This document shows positions 1 through 7,007 of a stretch of 9,059 nucleotides of DNA, in pieces. Source of the stretch: UBA8231 sp964512165 (lineage in GTDB: Bacteria; Latescibacterota; UBA2968; UBA8231); assembly GCA_964512165.1 (NCBI GenBank), contig CAZEHQ010000189.1, positions 1 through 9,059 of the forward strand. Direction: 5' to 3'. Each line of letters starts with the position of its first letter. Position 1 is the first letter of the stretch. Both the position numbers and the translations under genes were made by a program. Under the pieces are notes generated by a model. It saw only the letters and a list, made by a program, of their open reading frames with translations, ran no database searches and was not told the DNA's origin.

Positions 1-2948
1 GCACGGACATGTACTGGGCGCGCAGCCGCGTCCTGGAGTACCTGAGCTTCGCCGGCGACCGCCTGCCCGAGGGGGTGCAGCCGCGCCTCGGTCCCGACGC
101 CACCGGCGTCGGCTGGGTCTACGAGTACGCCCTCGTCGACACCAGCGGCCGCCGCGACCTCGCCGAGCTGCGCTCGATCCAGGACTGGTACCTGCGCTAC
201 GAGCTGACCAGCGTGCCCGGCGTCGCCGAGGTGGCCAGCGTCGGCGGCTTCGTCAAGCAGTACCAGGTGACCGTCGATCCCAACAAGCTGCTGGCCTATG
301 GCATCTCGCTGCAGCAGGTGAAGCGCGCCATCCAGCGCAGCAACAACGACGTCGGCGGCCGTCTGATCGAGCTGGCCGAGACCGAGTTCATGGTGCGCGG
401 CCTCGGCTACATCCAGTCCCTCGACGACATCCGCAGCGTGCCCGTGAGCGCCGGCCGCTCCGGGACCCCGGTGCGGGTGCGGGACATCGCCACCGTGCAG
501 GTGGGCCCGGAGCTGCGCCGCGGCCTGGCGGAGTGGAACGGCGAGGGCGAGGTGGCCGGCGGCATCGTGGTCATGCGCTACGGCGAGAACGCCCTCGCCG
601 TGATCGACGCCGTCAAGGAGAGGCTCGCCGAGTTGCAGGACGGCCTGCCGGAAGGGGTGGTGGTGGAGACCGCCTACGACCGCTCCGGCCTCATCCGCCG
701 CGCCGTGGGCCACCTGCGCGAGAAGCTGGTGGAGGAGTGCCTCGTGGTGGCCGCTGTCTGCGGCCTCTTCCTGCTCCACTTCCGCAGCGCCTTCGCTGCC
801 GTCTTCACCCTGCCCCTGGGCATCCTCGTCTCCTTCATCGTCATGTGGGGCCAGGGGATCAACGCCAACATCATGTCGCTGGGGGGGATCGCCATCGCCG
901 TGGGGGCCATGGTCGACGCCGGCATCGTGCAGATCGAGAACGCCCACCGTCATCTAACGCGGGACCGGGGCCGCAAGGACCACTGGGCGATCATCGCCGC
1001 CAGCTCCAAGGAGGTGGGGCCGGCCCTGTTCTACTCGCTGCTGATCGTCACCCTCTCCTTCCTGCCCGTCTTCACCCTGGAGGCGCAGGAAGGCCGCCTC
1101 TTCAAGCCCCTGGCCTACACCAAGACCTACGCCATGGCCGCCGCCGCCATCCTGTCGATCACGGTGGTGCCGGTGCTCATCGGCTTCTGCCTGCGGGGCC
1201 GGGTGGTGGACGCCGACCGCAACCCGCTCAACCGGGGGCTGACGCGGGGGTACGTGCCGGTCCTGGACTGGCTGCTGCGCCACAAGGCCGCCACCCTGGC
1301 CGCCGCCGCCGCGGTCATGTTCGTCTCGCTCTTTCCCTTCCGCAGCGTGGTGGTGGAGCGCTTCGCCGACCGCCCCGGGAGCCTGGCGCACACCGCGCTG
1401 TCACGACTGCAGCAGCTCTTTCCGCTGGAGCAGATCGGCTCGGAGTTCATGCCGCCCCTGTACGAGGGGGATCTGCTCTACATGCCGACGACGCTGCCGG
1501 GGGTCTCGGTGACCAAGGCGCGGGAGCTGCTGCAGCAGACCGACCGCATCATCGGCACCTTCCCGGAGGTGGAGAACGTCTTCGGCAAGATCGGCCGCGC
1601 CGAGACCGCCACCGACCCGGCGCCGCTGTCGATGATCGAGACCACCATCACCCTGCGGCCCCAGGACGAGTGGCGGCCGGGCATCACCCCGGAGAGGCTG
1701 GTGGAGGAGCTGGACCGCGCCGTGCGCTTCCCGGGGCTGACCAACTCCTGGACCATGCCGATCAAGACGCGTATCGACATGCTCTCCACCGGCATCAAGA
1801 CCCCCGTGGGGATCAAGGTGGCCGGCGACGATCTGAAGACCCTCGAGGAGGTGGGCCGGCGGATCGAGCAGGTGGTGCGCGAGATCCCGGGCACGGCCAG
1901 CGTCTACGCCGAGCGGGTGGCCGGCGGCAACTACGTCGACTTCGAGATCGACCGCGAGGAGGCGGGGCGTTACGGGCTCACGGTGGGGGACGTGCAGGAG
2001 GTGATCCTGTCGGCCATGGGCGGCATGAACATCACCCACACCGTGGAGGGCCGCGAGCGCTACCCGGTCAACCTGCGCTACGGGCGCGAGCTGCGCGACA
2101 ACCTGCCCGCCCTGCAGCGGGTCCTGGTGGCCACGCCCGCGGGGGCGCAGATCCCCATCGGGCAGGTCGCCGACCTGCGCATCCGCAAGGGGCCGCCCGG
2201 CATCAAGAGCGAGAACGCCCGCCTCAACGCCTGGGTCTACGTCGACATCCGCGACGTCGACGTGGGCACCTACGTCGAGCGCGCCCGCCAGATCGTGGCG
2301 GAGGAGATCGACCTGCCCCAGGGATACAGCCTGATCTGGAGCGGCCAGTACGAATACATGGAGAGGGCCAAGGAAAGGTTGAGTCTCGTCGTCCCGGTGA
2401 CCCTGGCCATCATCTTCCTGCTCCTCTTCCTCCACTTCCGCAGCGTCGCCGAAAGTCTGATAGTGATGCTGACCCTGCCCTTCGCCCTGGTGGGCGGGAT
2501 CTGGCTCATCTACATCCTGGACTACAACATGAGCGTCGCCGTGGGCGTCGGGTTCATCGCCCTCGCCGGGGTCAGCGCCGAGTTGGGGGTGGTGATGCTG
2601 ACCTATCTCGACCAGGCCCTGGAGGCCCGCCGCGGGGAGGGCCGGCTCCGGGATCGGGCCGATCTCGCCGCCGCCATCGTCGAGGGCGCCTCCCGGCGGG
2701 TGCGGCCGATCTTCATGACCGTGGGTTCGACGGTGGGCGGGTTGCTGCCGATCATGTGGGCCACCGGCGCCGGGTCGCAGGTGATGAAGCGGATCGCCGC
2801 GCCGATGGTGGGCGGGCTGGCGACGGCTACACTTCTGGCGCTGCTGGTGCTGCCGGCGGTCTATGCGCTGTGGCGGGGTTACCAGATGCGCGGCGGCGCG
2901 GAACCGACAACGGATACACACAGCCCCGAGAAGGAGACAGCCGAATGA
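1..2948 (+). CDS. cusA: CusA-type heavy-metal RND efflux pump (Cu/Ag), 5' end cut by window edge
   Basis: This is the inner-membrane proton-driven pump of a Cus/Sil-type tripartite Cu(I)/Ag(I) exporter, which works with a CusB adaptor and a CusC outer-membrane channel (neither is in view). The frame is already open at base 3 (TDMYWARSRVLEY), which aligns well inside E. coli CusA, so roughly the first 100 residues lie outside the window. Visible family marks include GPDATGVGW, GEGEVAGG, the TM4 segment AVGAMVDAGIVQIENAH with its proton-relay Asp at 915-917, and EGDLLYMPTTLPG. The porter-domain methionines in APLSM (codon 1632-1634) and RIDML (codon 1779-1781) match two Mets of the CusA three-methionine copper site. 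The C-terminal RND half ends with GTVGGLLPIMWATGAGS-like and RIAAPMVGG segments. About 30 residues (1345-1435) are inserted between the TM7-like helix and the SEFMPP segment relative to E. coli. The stop overlaps the next start by 4 bp (ATGA). Cu/Ag specificity is inferred from homology. Confidence 0.95.
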   Translation, partial: TDMYWARSRVLEYLSFAGDRLPEGVQPRLGPDATGVGWVYEYALVDTSGRRDLAELRSIQDWYLRYELTSVPGVAEVASVGGFVKQYQVTVDPNKLLAYGISLQQVKRAIQRSNNDVGGRLIELAETEFMVRGLGYIQSLDDIRSVPVSAGRSGTPVRVRDIATVQVGPELRRGLAEWNGEGEVAGGIVVMRYGENALAVIDAVKERLAELQDGLPEGVVVETAYDRSGLIRRAVGHLREKLVEECLVVAAVCGLFLLHFRSAFAAVFTLPLGILVSFIVMWGQGINANIMSLGGIAIAVGAMVDAGIVQIENAHRHLTRDRGRKDHWAIIAASSKEVGPALFYSLLIVTLSFLPVFTLEAQEGRLFKPLAYTKTYAMAAAAILSITVVPVLIGFCLRGRVVDADRNPLNRGLTRGYVPVLDWLLRHKAATLAAAAAVMFVSLFPFRSVVVERFADRPGSLAHTALSRLQQLFPLEQIGSEFMPPLYEGDLLYMPTTLPGVSVTKARELLQQTDRIIGTFPEVENVFGKIGRAETATDPAPLSMIETTITLRPQDEWRPGITPERLVEELDRAVRFPGLTNSWTMPIKTRIDMLSTGIKTPVGIKVAGDDLKTLEEVGRRIEQVVREIPGTASVYAERVAGGNYVDFEIDREEAGRYGLTVGDVQEVILSAMGGMNITHTVEGRERYPVNLRYGRELRDNLPALQRVLVATPAGAQIPIGQVADLRIRKGPPGIKSENARLNAWVYVDIRDVDVGTYVERARQIVAEEIDLPQGYSLIWSGQYEYMERAKERLSLVVPVTLAIIFLLLFLHFRSVAESLIVMLTLPFALVGGIWLIYILDYNMSVAVGVGFIALAGVSAELGVVMLTYLDQALEARRGEGRLRDRADLAAAIVEGASRRVRPIFMTVGSTVGGLLPIMWATGAGSQVMKRIAAPMVGGLATATLLALLVLPAVYALWRGYQMRGGAEPTTDTHSPEKETAE
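2931..2936 (+). promoter_or_regulatory. Shine-Dalgarno AAGGAG for the 2945 gene
   Basis: AAGGAG lies 8 nt before the ATG at 2945, inside the end of cusA. It fixes the start of the small Cys-rich gene and supports translational coupling through the ATGA overlap. Confidence 0.75.
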
Positions 2949-3286
2949 AACGCGTGATGACCAAAGGGAAAGCCGCCATCGTCACGGCGGCGGTCGTTGC
3001 TGTGCTGGCCGTCGGCAGCTACCTCCTGCAGGGGCCAGGCCAGCCGCCTCCCCTGCCCCCGGACGGTCTCGCCCTCTACCGGACCTTGCTGAGGGAGATC
3101 CCGGAGGTCGTGAGCCAGGTGCCCTGCGCCTGCTGCAACCAGAGCCTTTCCTGGTGCTACGAGGGAGGGTGTCCCCCTACCTGACGGCAGTGCAACGAAG
3201 AGGGCCGTGACGCCTTCAAGTGGCACCACGAGGGAAAGGACATCGAGGAGATCAAGCAGCTGATCATGGCGAAGTACTTCCAATGA
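2945..3286 (+). CDS. Small membrane-anchored PCYCGC-like Cys-rich protein; candidate selenoprotein (UGA at codon 80)
   Basis: Read through the TGA at 3182-3184, this gene encodes 113 residues. Residues about 10-28 form an N-terminal membrane helix (anchor or uncleaved signal, no lipobox seen), followed by a Pro-rich linker. The domain holds PCACC (C61, C63, C64), SLSWC (C71), C76, then U80-R-Q-C83, and ends EIKQLIMAKYF. As I recall the family, PCYCGC proteins (Pfam PCYCGC) have a PCYCGC motif, a SL..C motif, a CxxC, a G.s..eIr segment and an id.kY end. The layout here matches, and the TGA falls on the first Cys of that CxxC. Stopping at 3184 would remove the second half of the domain and leave a 119-nt gap. 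With readthrough, the stop (3284-3286) overlaps the copA ribosome-binding site. Sandwiched between cusA and copA, it is probably an extracytoplasmic copper-binding or thiol-redox protein; that function is inference. The alternative is a nonsense mutation or a base error (TGC to TGA). Confidence 0.75.
3182..3184 (+). other. In-frame TGA, probable selenocysteine codon (UxxC motif)
   Basis: The codon order is ACC-TGA-CGG-CAG-TGC, giving T-U-R-Q-C. The reading frame continues for 33 further codons of family-like sequence to a second TGA at 3284. A Sec-for-Cys exchange in a CxxC is the commonest pattern among bacterial selenoproteins. The call rests on alignment from memory and on the neighbouring candidate at 4846. 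Confidence 0.68.
3185..3225 (+). promoter_or_regulatory. Candidate bacterial SECIS hairpin (weak) after the 3182 TGA
   Basis: An upper stem can form between GAAG plus G (3197-3200 and 3202, with A3201 bulged) and CCTTC (3213-3217). It encloses a 10-nt apical loop that starts GG. A short outer helix TGC/GCA (3191-3193 with 3223-3225) lies across an internal loop. From TGA to apical loop is 18 nt, within the range used for bacterial SECIS elements. A competing 5-bp stem ACGGC/GCCGT (3184-3188 with 3204-3208) also exists. The fold was done by eye and is much weaker than the one at 4849. Confidence 0.4.
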
Positions 3287-3292
3287 GAGAGG
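3285..3292 (+). promoter_or_regulatory. Ribosome-binding site GAGAGAGG for copA
   Basis: A purine-rich stretch sits 11 nt before the ATG at 3304 and overlaps the stop codon reached by readthrough of the preceding gene. This close packing (17-nt gap) is normal operon spacing and favours the extended form of the upstream gene. Confidence 0.55.
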
Positions 3293-3303
3293 TCTGACCG
3301 CCG

Positions 3304-5574
3304 ATGACTCCGACCGGCGACCCCACGACCATCACCCTGAACGTCGGCGGCATGAGCTGCGCCGCCTGCGTCGGCCATGTCGAGGCAGCGCTGCGCGGCG
3401 TCGAGGGAGTGGAATCCGCGGCCGTGAACCTGGCGACCGAGCGGGCCACCGTTCGCTGCAGGTCGGACCTGGCCGGCATCGGGGACCTCCGGTCCGCCGT
3501 CGAGGACGAGGGGTACTCGGTGCTGGAGGCGGGTACAGGTGAGGACGCTGCGGGGAACCGGGGACAGACCGCCGGGAATCGCGGAGAGATGGCTTTCAGC
3601 CTCGGGGTGGCGGCGGTCGTCATGTTGCTGCCCAAGGTGCCGTCCCTGCTCGCAGCTCTGCCCGTCCGCCTGGACATCCTGCTGCTCATCCTCGCCACCC
3701 CCGTGCAGTTCTGGGCCGGCAGAGGGCTCTACGTCGGGGCGTGGAAGGCCCTCCGGCGAGGCACGAGCAACATGAACACGCTCATCGCGGTCGGTACGAC
3801 CGTGGCCTACGCGTACAGCGCCGCTGTCACCCTCTTTCCCCATGCTTCGGCTTTCGCCCACTACGAAGCCGCGACCTTCTTCGAGACCTCGACCGCGATC
3901 ATCGGCCTTGTGCTTCTCGGCCGATACCTGGAAGCCCGGGCCAAGGGCAGGGCCTCCGAAGCGATCAAGGCCCTCCTGAGCCTGCGCCCGGAGCGGGCCA
4001 GGGTCATACGCGACGGCAGTGAAGTGGAGGTTCCGATCGAGGATGTCGGGGTCGGCGAGCAGGTCCGGGTTCTCCCCGGAGAGCGCATTCCGGTGGATGG
4101 CAAGGTGGCGGCCGGCGATTCCTGGGTCGACGAGTCCCTGCTGACGGGGGAGAGCATGCCGGTGCGCAAGGGGGAGAACGACGAGGTCTACGGAGCGACG
4201 ATCAACACGACGGGGAGCCTGACCCTCGAAGCGGTGGGAGTCGGCGCGGACACACTGCTGGCGCGGATCGTCCGGCTGGTGGAGGAAGCACAAGGATCGA
4301 GGGCGCCCGTACAGAGACTGGCGGACGTTGTATCGAGCTGGTTCGTCCCCGCCGTCATCGCCGTGGCAGCGGTCGTCTTCCTCCTCTGGCTTTCCGTCGG
4401 GCCTGCTCCGTCCCATGTCTACGCCATGGCAGCGGCCGTCGCCGTGCTCATCATCGCCTGCCCCTGCGCCATGGGACTGGCCACGCCGACGGCGATCATG
4501 GTGGGCACGGGCCGGGCCGCGGAGTCGGGGGTGCTGATTCGCAGCGCCGAGGCCCTGGAGCGGGCCCACGAGACCGAGGTCGTGGTGCTGGACAAGACGG
4601 GCACGCTGACCACGGGCGTTCCGAAGGTGACCGACATCGTCGCGGGTGGACTCACCGAGAACGAGCTCCTGACCCTGGCGGGCCGACTCGAACGCGCCTC
4701 CGAGCATCCCGTGGGGAGGGCGATCGCCGCCGCGGCGCAGGAGCGGGGTCTTCCCGTGGAAGCCCCGGTGCACACATCCAGGGCGGTGCCGGGAATGGGC
4801 ATCGTGGGTGAAGTGGACGACCGCCACATCGCGGTGGGCAGCCTCTGACTCCACGAGGAGGCCGGGGTCCCCGTGAACAGCCTCGTGGAGACCGGGCAGG
4901 AGCTGGCACGCTCGGCGAAGACGGTCTCCTACGTGGCCGTCGACGGCGAGGTCATGGGCGTGATCGCCGTTTCCGATACGGTCAAGGAGGGGATCGAGGA
5001 CGCCCTGGCCTCGCTGAGGGCCCAGGGCGTTGACGTGCTCATGCTGACCGGAGACAGTCGACGGACGGCCGAGGCGGTGGCTCGCTCCCTCGGCATGGAG
5101 AAGGTCATCGCCGAGGTGCTGCCGGCAGACAAGGCCGACCACATTGCAGCCCTGCAACAGGACGGGACGGTGGTGGCCATGGTCGGAGACGGCATGAACG
5201 ATGCGCCGGCCCTGGCGCGGGCGGACGTGGGCATCGCCGTAGCCACGGGAACCGACATCGCCATGGAGGCGGCGGACATAACCCTCATCCATGGGGACGT
5301 CATGGGCGTGGCCCGGGCGCTCTCCGTCAGCAGGGAGACGATGAGAACCATCCGGCAGAACCTGTTCTGGGCGTTTGCCTACAACGTCGCGCTGATTCCC
5401 GTTGCGGCAGGGGTCCTGTATCCCGTCTTCGCGGCCCAGGGAGTACCGGAGGTGCTTCGCCCGGTACTCGGGGAGTTCGGATTTCTCAACCCCATACTGG
5501 CGGCGGGAGCGATGGCCGTAAGCTCCGTCAGCGTGATTGCGAACTCATTGAGACTGAAGCGGATCAGGCTCTGA
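3304..5574 (+). CDS. copA: Cu(I)-exporting P1B-type ATPase CopA; candidate selenoprotein (UGA at codon 515)
   Basis: Read through one in-frame TGA (4846-4848), this is 756 residues, a normal length for a one-HMA CopA. In order it shows an HMA domain with GMSCAAC (C19, C22), eight probable membrane helices, TGES (281-284), the CPC copper site (386-388) in TM6, and DKTGT with phosphoacceptor D430. The nucleotide-binding domain has SEHP (466-469) and GMG (497-499). After the TGA come TGDS (582-585), GDGMNDAP (628-635), AYN (692-694) and MAVSS (737-741). The last two are Cu(I)-ATPase signatures, so the substrate is Cu(I), pumped from cytoplasm to periplasm. The TGA falls in GSL-U-LHEEAGV, aligned with GNRRLMEEEGI of other CopAs, so neither side has lost family sequence. 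The aligned residue is usually Arg, Lys or variable, not a known Cys. Alternatives are a nonsense mutation (for example CGA to TGA), a base error, or two polypeptides with restart at GTG 4873. Confidence 0.85.
4846..4848 (+). other. In-frame TGA in copA, candidate selenocysteine codon
   Basis: The codons are GGC-AGC-CTC-TGA-CTC-CAC-GAG-GAG-GCC. The frame is open for 514 codons before and 241 after, with all core P-type ATPase motifs shared between the two halves. A perfect inverted repeat begins at the very next base. The position lies in the N domain, about 16 residues past the GxG nucleotide-site motif. Decoding as Sec is inferred; an ordinary nonsense change cannot be excluded from one sequence. 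Confidence 0.6.
4849..4890 (+). promoter_or_regulatory. Candidate bacterial SECIS: 42-nt hairpin directly after the copA TGA
   Basis: CTCCACGAGG (4849-4858) and CCTCGTGGAG (4881-4890) are perfect reverse complements, giving a 10-bp stem that starts on the first base after TGA. Inside the 22-nt loop a small upper helix CGG/CCG (4863-4865 with 4871-4873) presents an apical loop GGTCC. The apical loop starts 17 nt after the TGA and begins with G, and the whole element is 42 nt. These proportions are close to the roughly 40-nt SECIS of E. coli fdhF, whose apical loop also contains GGUC. All of it is also coding sequence. A rho-independent terminator is unlikely because no T-tract follows. Confidence 0.6.
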
Positions 5575-5589
5575 ACCATGACCCGGATC
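5573..5589 (+). repeat. 17-bp direct repeat, left copy (at copA stop)
   Basis: GAACCATGACCCGGATC here is identical to 6999-7015. This copy contains the last two bases of the copA stop and an ATG-ACC-CGG-ATC, the same first four codons (MTRI) as the gene at 7004. The two copies bracket the AlbA_2/HATPase gene and are 1426 bp apart. Confidence 0.85.
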
Positions 5590-5615
5590 CGCCCCCGCCG
5601 CCGCCATCGTGGACG

Positions 5616-5644
5616 TTCCGACGGGAGGCGGCTACCTGTATATT
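5616..5644 (+). promoter_or_regulatory. Possible sigma70-type promoter
   Basis: TTCCGA (5616-5621, 3 of 6 to TTGACA) and TATATT (5639-5644, 5 of 6 to TATAAT) are separated by exactly 17 bp. The -10 stands out in a GC-rich surrounding and lies about 80 bp before the 5724 start, so it could drive the 5724-8899 pair separately from the copper genes. The -35 is poor. Confidence 0.3.
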
Positions 5645-5666
5645 CGACGGGCAATGACCAGCCGCC
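5627..5666 (+). repeat. 7-bp inverted repeat around the -10 candidate (possible operator or hairpin)
   Basis: GGCGGCT (5627-5633) and AGCCGCC (5660-5666) are perfect reverse complements with a 26-nt loop that contains TATATT. This could be an operator spanning the promoter or an RNA hairpin. There is no T-tract, and GC-rich inverted repeats of 7 bp can occur by chance. Confidence 0.25.
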
Positions 5667-5723
5667 GGAGGGTGGGTCCCGCTGGACGCTCGCAGAGGCG
5701 GCCGGCCACGGAGCGAGGCGACG

Positions 5724-7007
5724 ATGACAATTGACAGAGAAGAACGAATGAGCTCCATCCGGGCGGGGGAGGACACCGAGCTCGAACTGAAGGAGATCGT
5801 GTTCCGGGGGGACCGAGTCTCCCTGGCCAGGGAGGAAGGACGCGCCGCGTCCCGGCTCGCCGCGGTATTCGTCAGCATGGCCAACACCAAGGGGGGCGAG
5901 GTCGTGATGGGCGTTCGCGACAGCGATCGAGTGCCCGTCGGGATCGACCCCGAAAAGCGTGATCTCCTGGAGCAGTTCGTCATCAATGTGGCGCTGAACA
6001 ACTGCAAGCCGATGATCGTCCCGGCTTTGAACTGGGAGTACCTGCCCGGAGAAGGCGCCGCACCGAAGCTCTGTCTCATTGTCGAAATCCCCATGTCCAG
6101 GTTCGATGTACACCAGACCAGCGACGGGCGCTATCTTCAGCGATTGGGAAGCCACCGGCAATCCATCCCTGCGGAACGGCTGGCACGCCTCTTGAGTGCT
6201 CGTCGTCTGGCCGATCCCATAGAGGAACGGCCGGTCGTGGGAAGCGATCTGAACGACCTCAGCGAAGGTCGCCTGGAGAGATATTTCCGCGACCGCTTCC
6301 CGGACTGGTCCTGGCCCGAGGATCGGGGCTCTACCCTCGTGGCCCACAAGCTCGCCGTCGAGCTGGATTCGGGTGTGACGCTGACGCACCTCGGCCTGTT
6401 GCTCTTTGCCGAACAACCCGAACGGCACCTGAACGGCGCCTGCATCGATCTGGCCGCCTATGCCCACGAGGAACCCGACGGCAATACGATCGATACCAAG
6501 CGGATCGCCGGTCCCGTGCCGGAGCAGATCGCCCAGGCCCTGTCGTACATCCGGCTGTCTCCCCTCGTTCCAACCCTCTCCAGGAAGGATGGAGAGGGCC
6601 GCATGGACTATCCGAGCTACGTGGAAACGGCTCTCCAGGAGGCGGTCGTGAATGCCGTCGTCCACCGGGACTACGAGATCGCGGGGTCACAGATCATCAT
6701 CCGCATGTTCCCCGACCGGATCGAGTTCCAGAATCCCGGCGCCCTCTACAACACGCTGACCATCGAGAACCTGTACGCGGGCTGTCAGCCTGTCCGCAGG
6801 AATCAGCTCCTGGCGGGATTCATGCGCGACTACAAGAGCGCCCTCACCGGCCGCAGCTACATGGAAGCGAGAGGGGAGGGGTTCCTGAACCTGGTCAGGG
6901 ACAGTCTGCGTCTGTCCGGGCGCCGCCCCGAGCTGGAGCAGATCGGTGAAGCGACCCGGCTCACGATCTACGCCGCGCGCCATGAAGAGGTAGCCCAGGA
7001 ACCATGA
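5724..7007 (+). CDS. AlbA_2 (Schlafen-type) / HATPase_c_4 protein, RecG-like or transcriptional-regulator class
   Basis: This 427-residue soluble protein has an N-terminal AlbA_2-type module: LELKEI (20-25), MANTKGGEVVMGVRD (52-66), and YLQRLGS (137-143), matching the family's YxRxGS element. A GHKL ATPase module follows: N-box EAVVNAVVHRD (306-316) with candidate Asn310 and metal-linked residues, DRIEFQNPG (331-339), and a Gly-rich EARGEGF (381-387). Proteins of this layout are annotated as putative transcriptional regulators or ATP-dependent helicase RecG-related, but nucleic-acid unwinding is not expected because there is no helicase core. Its true role is unknown. No C-terminal winged helix is evident, so the protein is short for the class. 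The start at 5724 is preceded by GGAGCGAGG; ATG 5748 is an alternative. The stop overlaps the 7004 start by ATGA. Third-position GC looks lower than in cusA or the 7004 gene. It is flanked by a 17-bp direct repeat. Confidence 0.85.
   Translation: MTIDREERMSSIRAGEDTELELKEIVFRGDRVSLAREEGRAASRLAAVFVSMANTKGGEVVMGVRDSDRVPVGIDPEKRDLLEQFVINVALNNCKPMIVPALNWEYLPGEGAAPKLCLIVEIPMSRFDVHQTSDGRYLQRLGSHRQSIPAERLARLLSARRLADPIEERPVVGSDLNDLSEGRLERYFRDRFPDWSWPEDRGSTLVAHKLAVELDSGVTLTHLGLLLFAEQPERHLNGACIDLAAYAHEEPDGNTIDTKRIAGPVPEQIAQALSYIRLSPLVPTLSRKDGEGRMDYPSYVETALQEAVVNAVVHRDYEIAGSQIIIRMFPDRIEFQNPGALYNTLTIENLYAGCQPVRRNQLLAGFMRDYKSALTGRSYMEARGEGFLNLVRDSLRLSGRRPELEQIGEATRLTIYAARHEEVAQEP

Larger units (their letters stand above)
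5575..5723 (+). other. Intergenic spacer copA to AlbA_2/HATPase gene
   Basis: This 149-bp gap starts with the left 17-bp repeat. A 49-codon frame (5578-5727) begins ATG-ACC-CGG-ATC and ends with an ATGA overlap onto the 5724 start. It is Arg-rich and shadow-like and has no good ribosome-binding site, so I do not call it a gene. The spacer holds an unusually AT-rich short stretch (5635-5645), described separately as a promoter candidate. No terminator with a T-tract was seen. Confidence 0.6.

Noticed and set aside
775..2460. Similar DNA stretches encoding LHFRS at about 775-790 and 2430-2445
   Set aside because: This is the ancient internal duplication common to all RND pumps, not a recent repeat.
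1401..2921. 506-codon - strand frame opposite cusA
   Set aside because: It is an antisense shadow rich in His, Gln and Asp with no recognisable domain; cusA is intact on the other strand.
533..3184. Long +2-type frame across cusA (883 codons) rich in Arg, Gly and Pro
   Set aside because: It is an out-of-frame shadow of a clearly conserved cusA in GC-rich DNA. Only its last 80 codons (from ATG 2945) are real, belonging to the small Cys-rich gene.
4849..4890. Hairpin as a rho-independent terminator
   Set aside because: No T-tract follows and the element lies in mid-gene with coding sequence continuing for more than 200 codons.
3157..5292. 711-codon open frame on the - strand opposite copA
   Set aside because: It is low-complexity His/Arg/Gly/Asp-rich translation typical of antisense frames in GC-rich genes, and the + strand codes for a complete copper ATPase.
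4873..5574. Separate gene starting at GTG 4873 (C-terminal half of the ATPase)
   Set aside because: A GAGGAGG lies 11 nt upstream, so restart is conceivable, but it would lie inside the hairpin stem. Both halves are in the same frame with only one TGA between them, so a single readthrough protein is simpler.
2945..5574. Genome-wide TGA reassignment (for example to Trp or Gly)
   Set aside because: cusA, the small gene, copA and the 5724 gene all end with TGA at sensible places with operon-type overlaps, and TGG is used normally for Trp. Site-specific recoding fits better.
5578..5727. 49-codon frame beginning MTRI after copA, ending with ATGA overlap on the 5724 gene
   Set aside because: It has an Arg-rich low-complexity product and lacks a good ribosome-binding site. 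The MTRI start is explained by the 17-bp repeat copied from the 7004 gene start.
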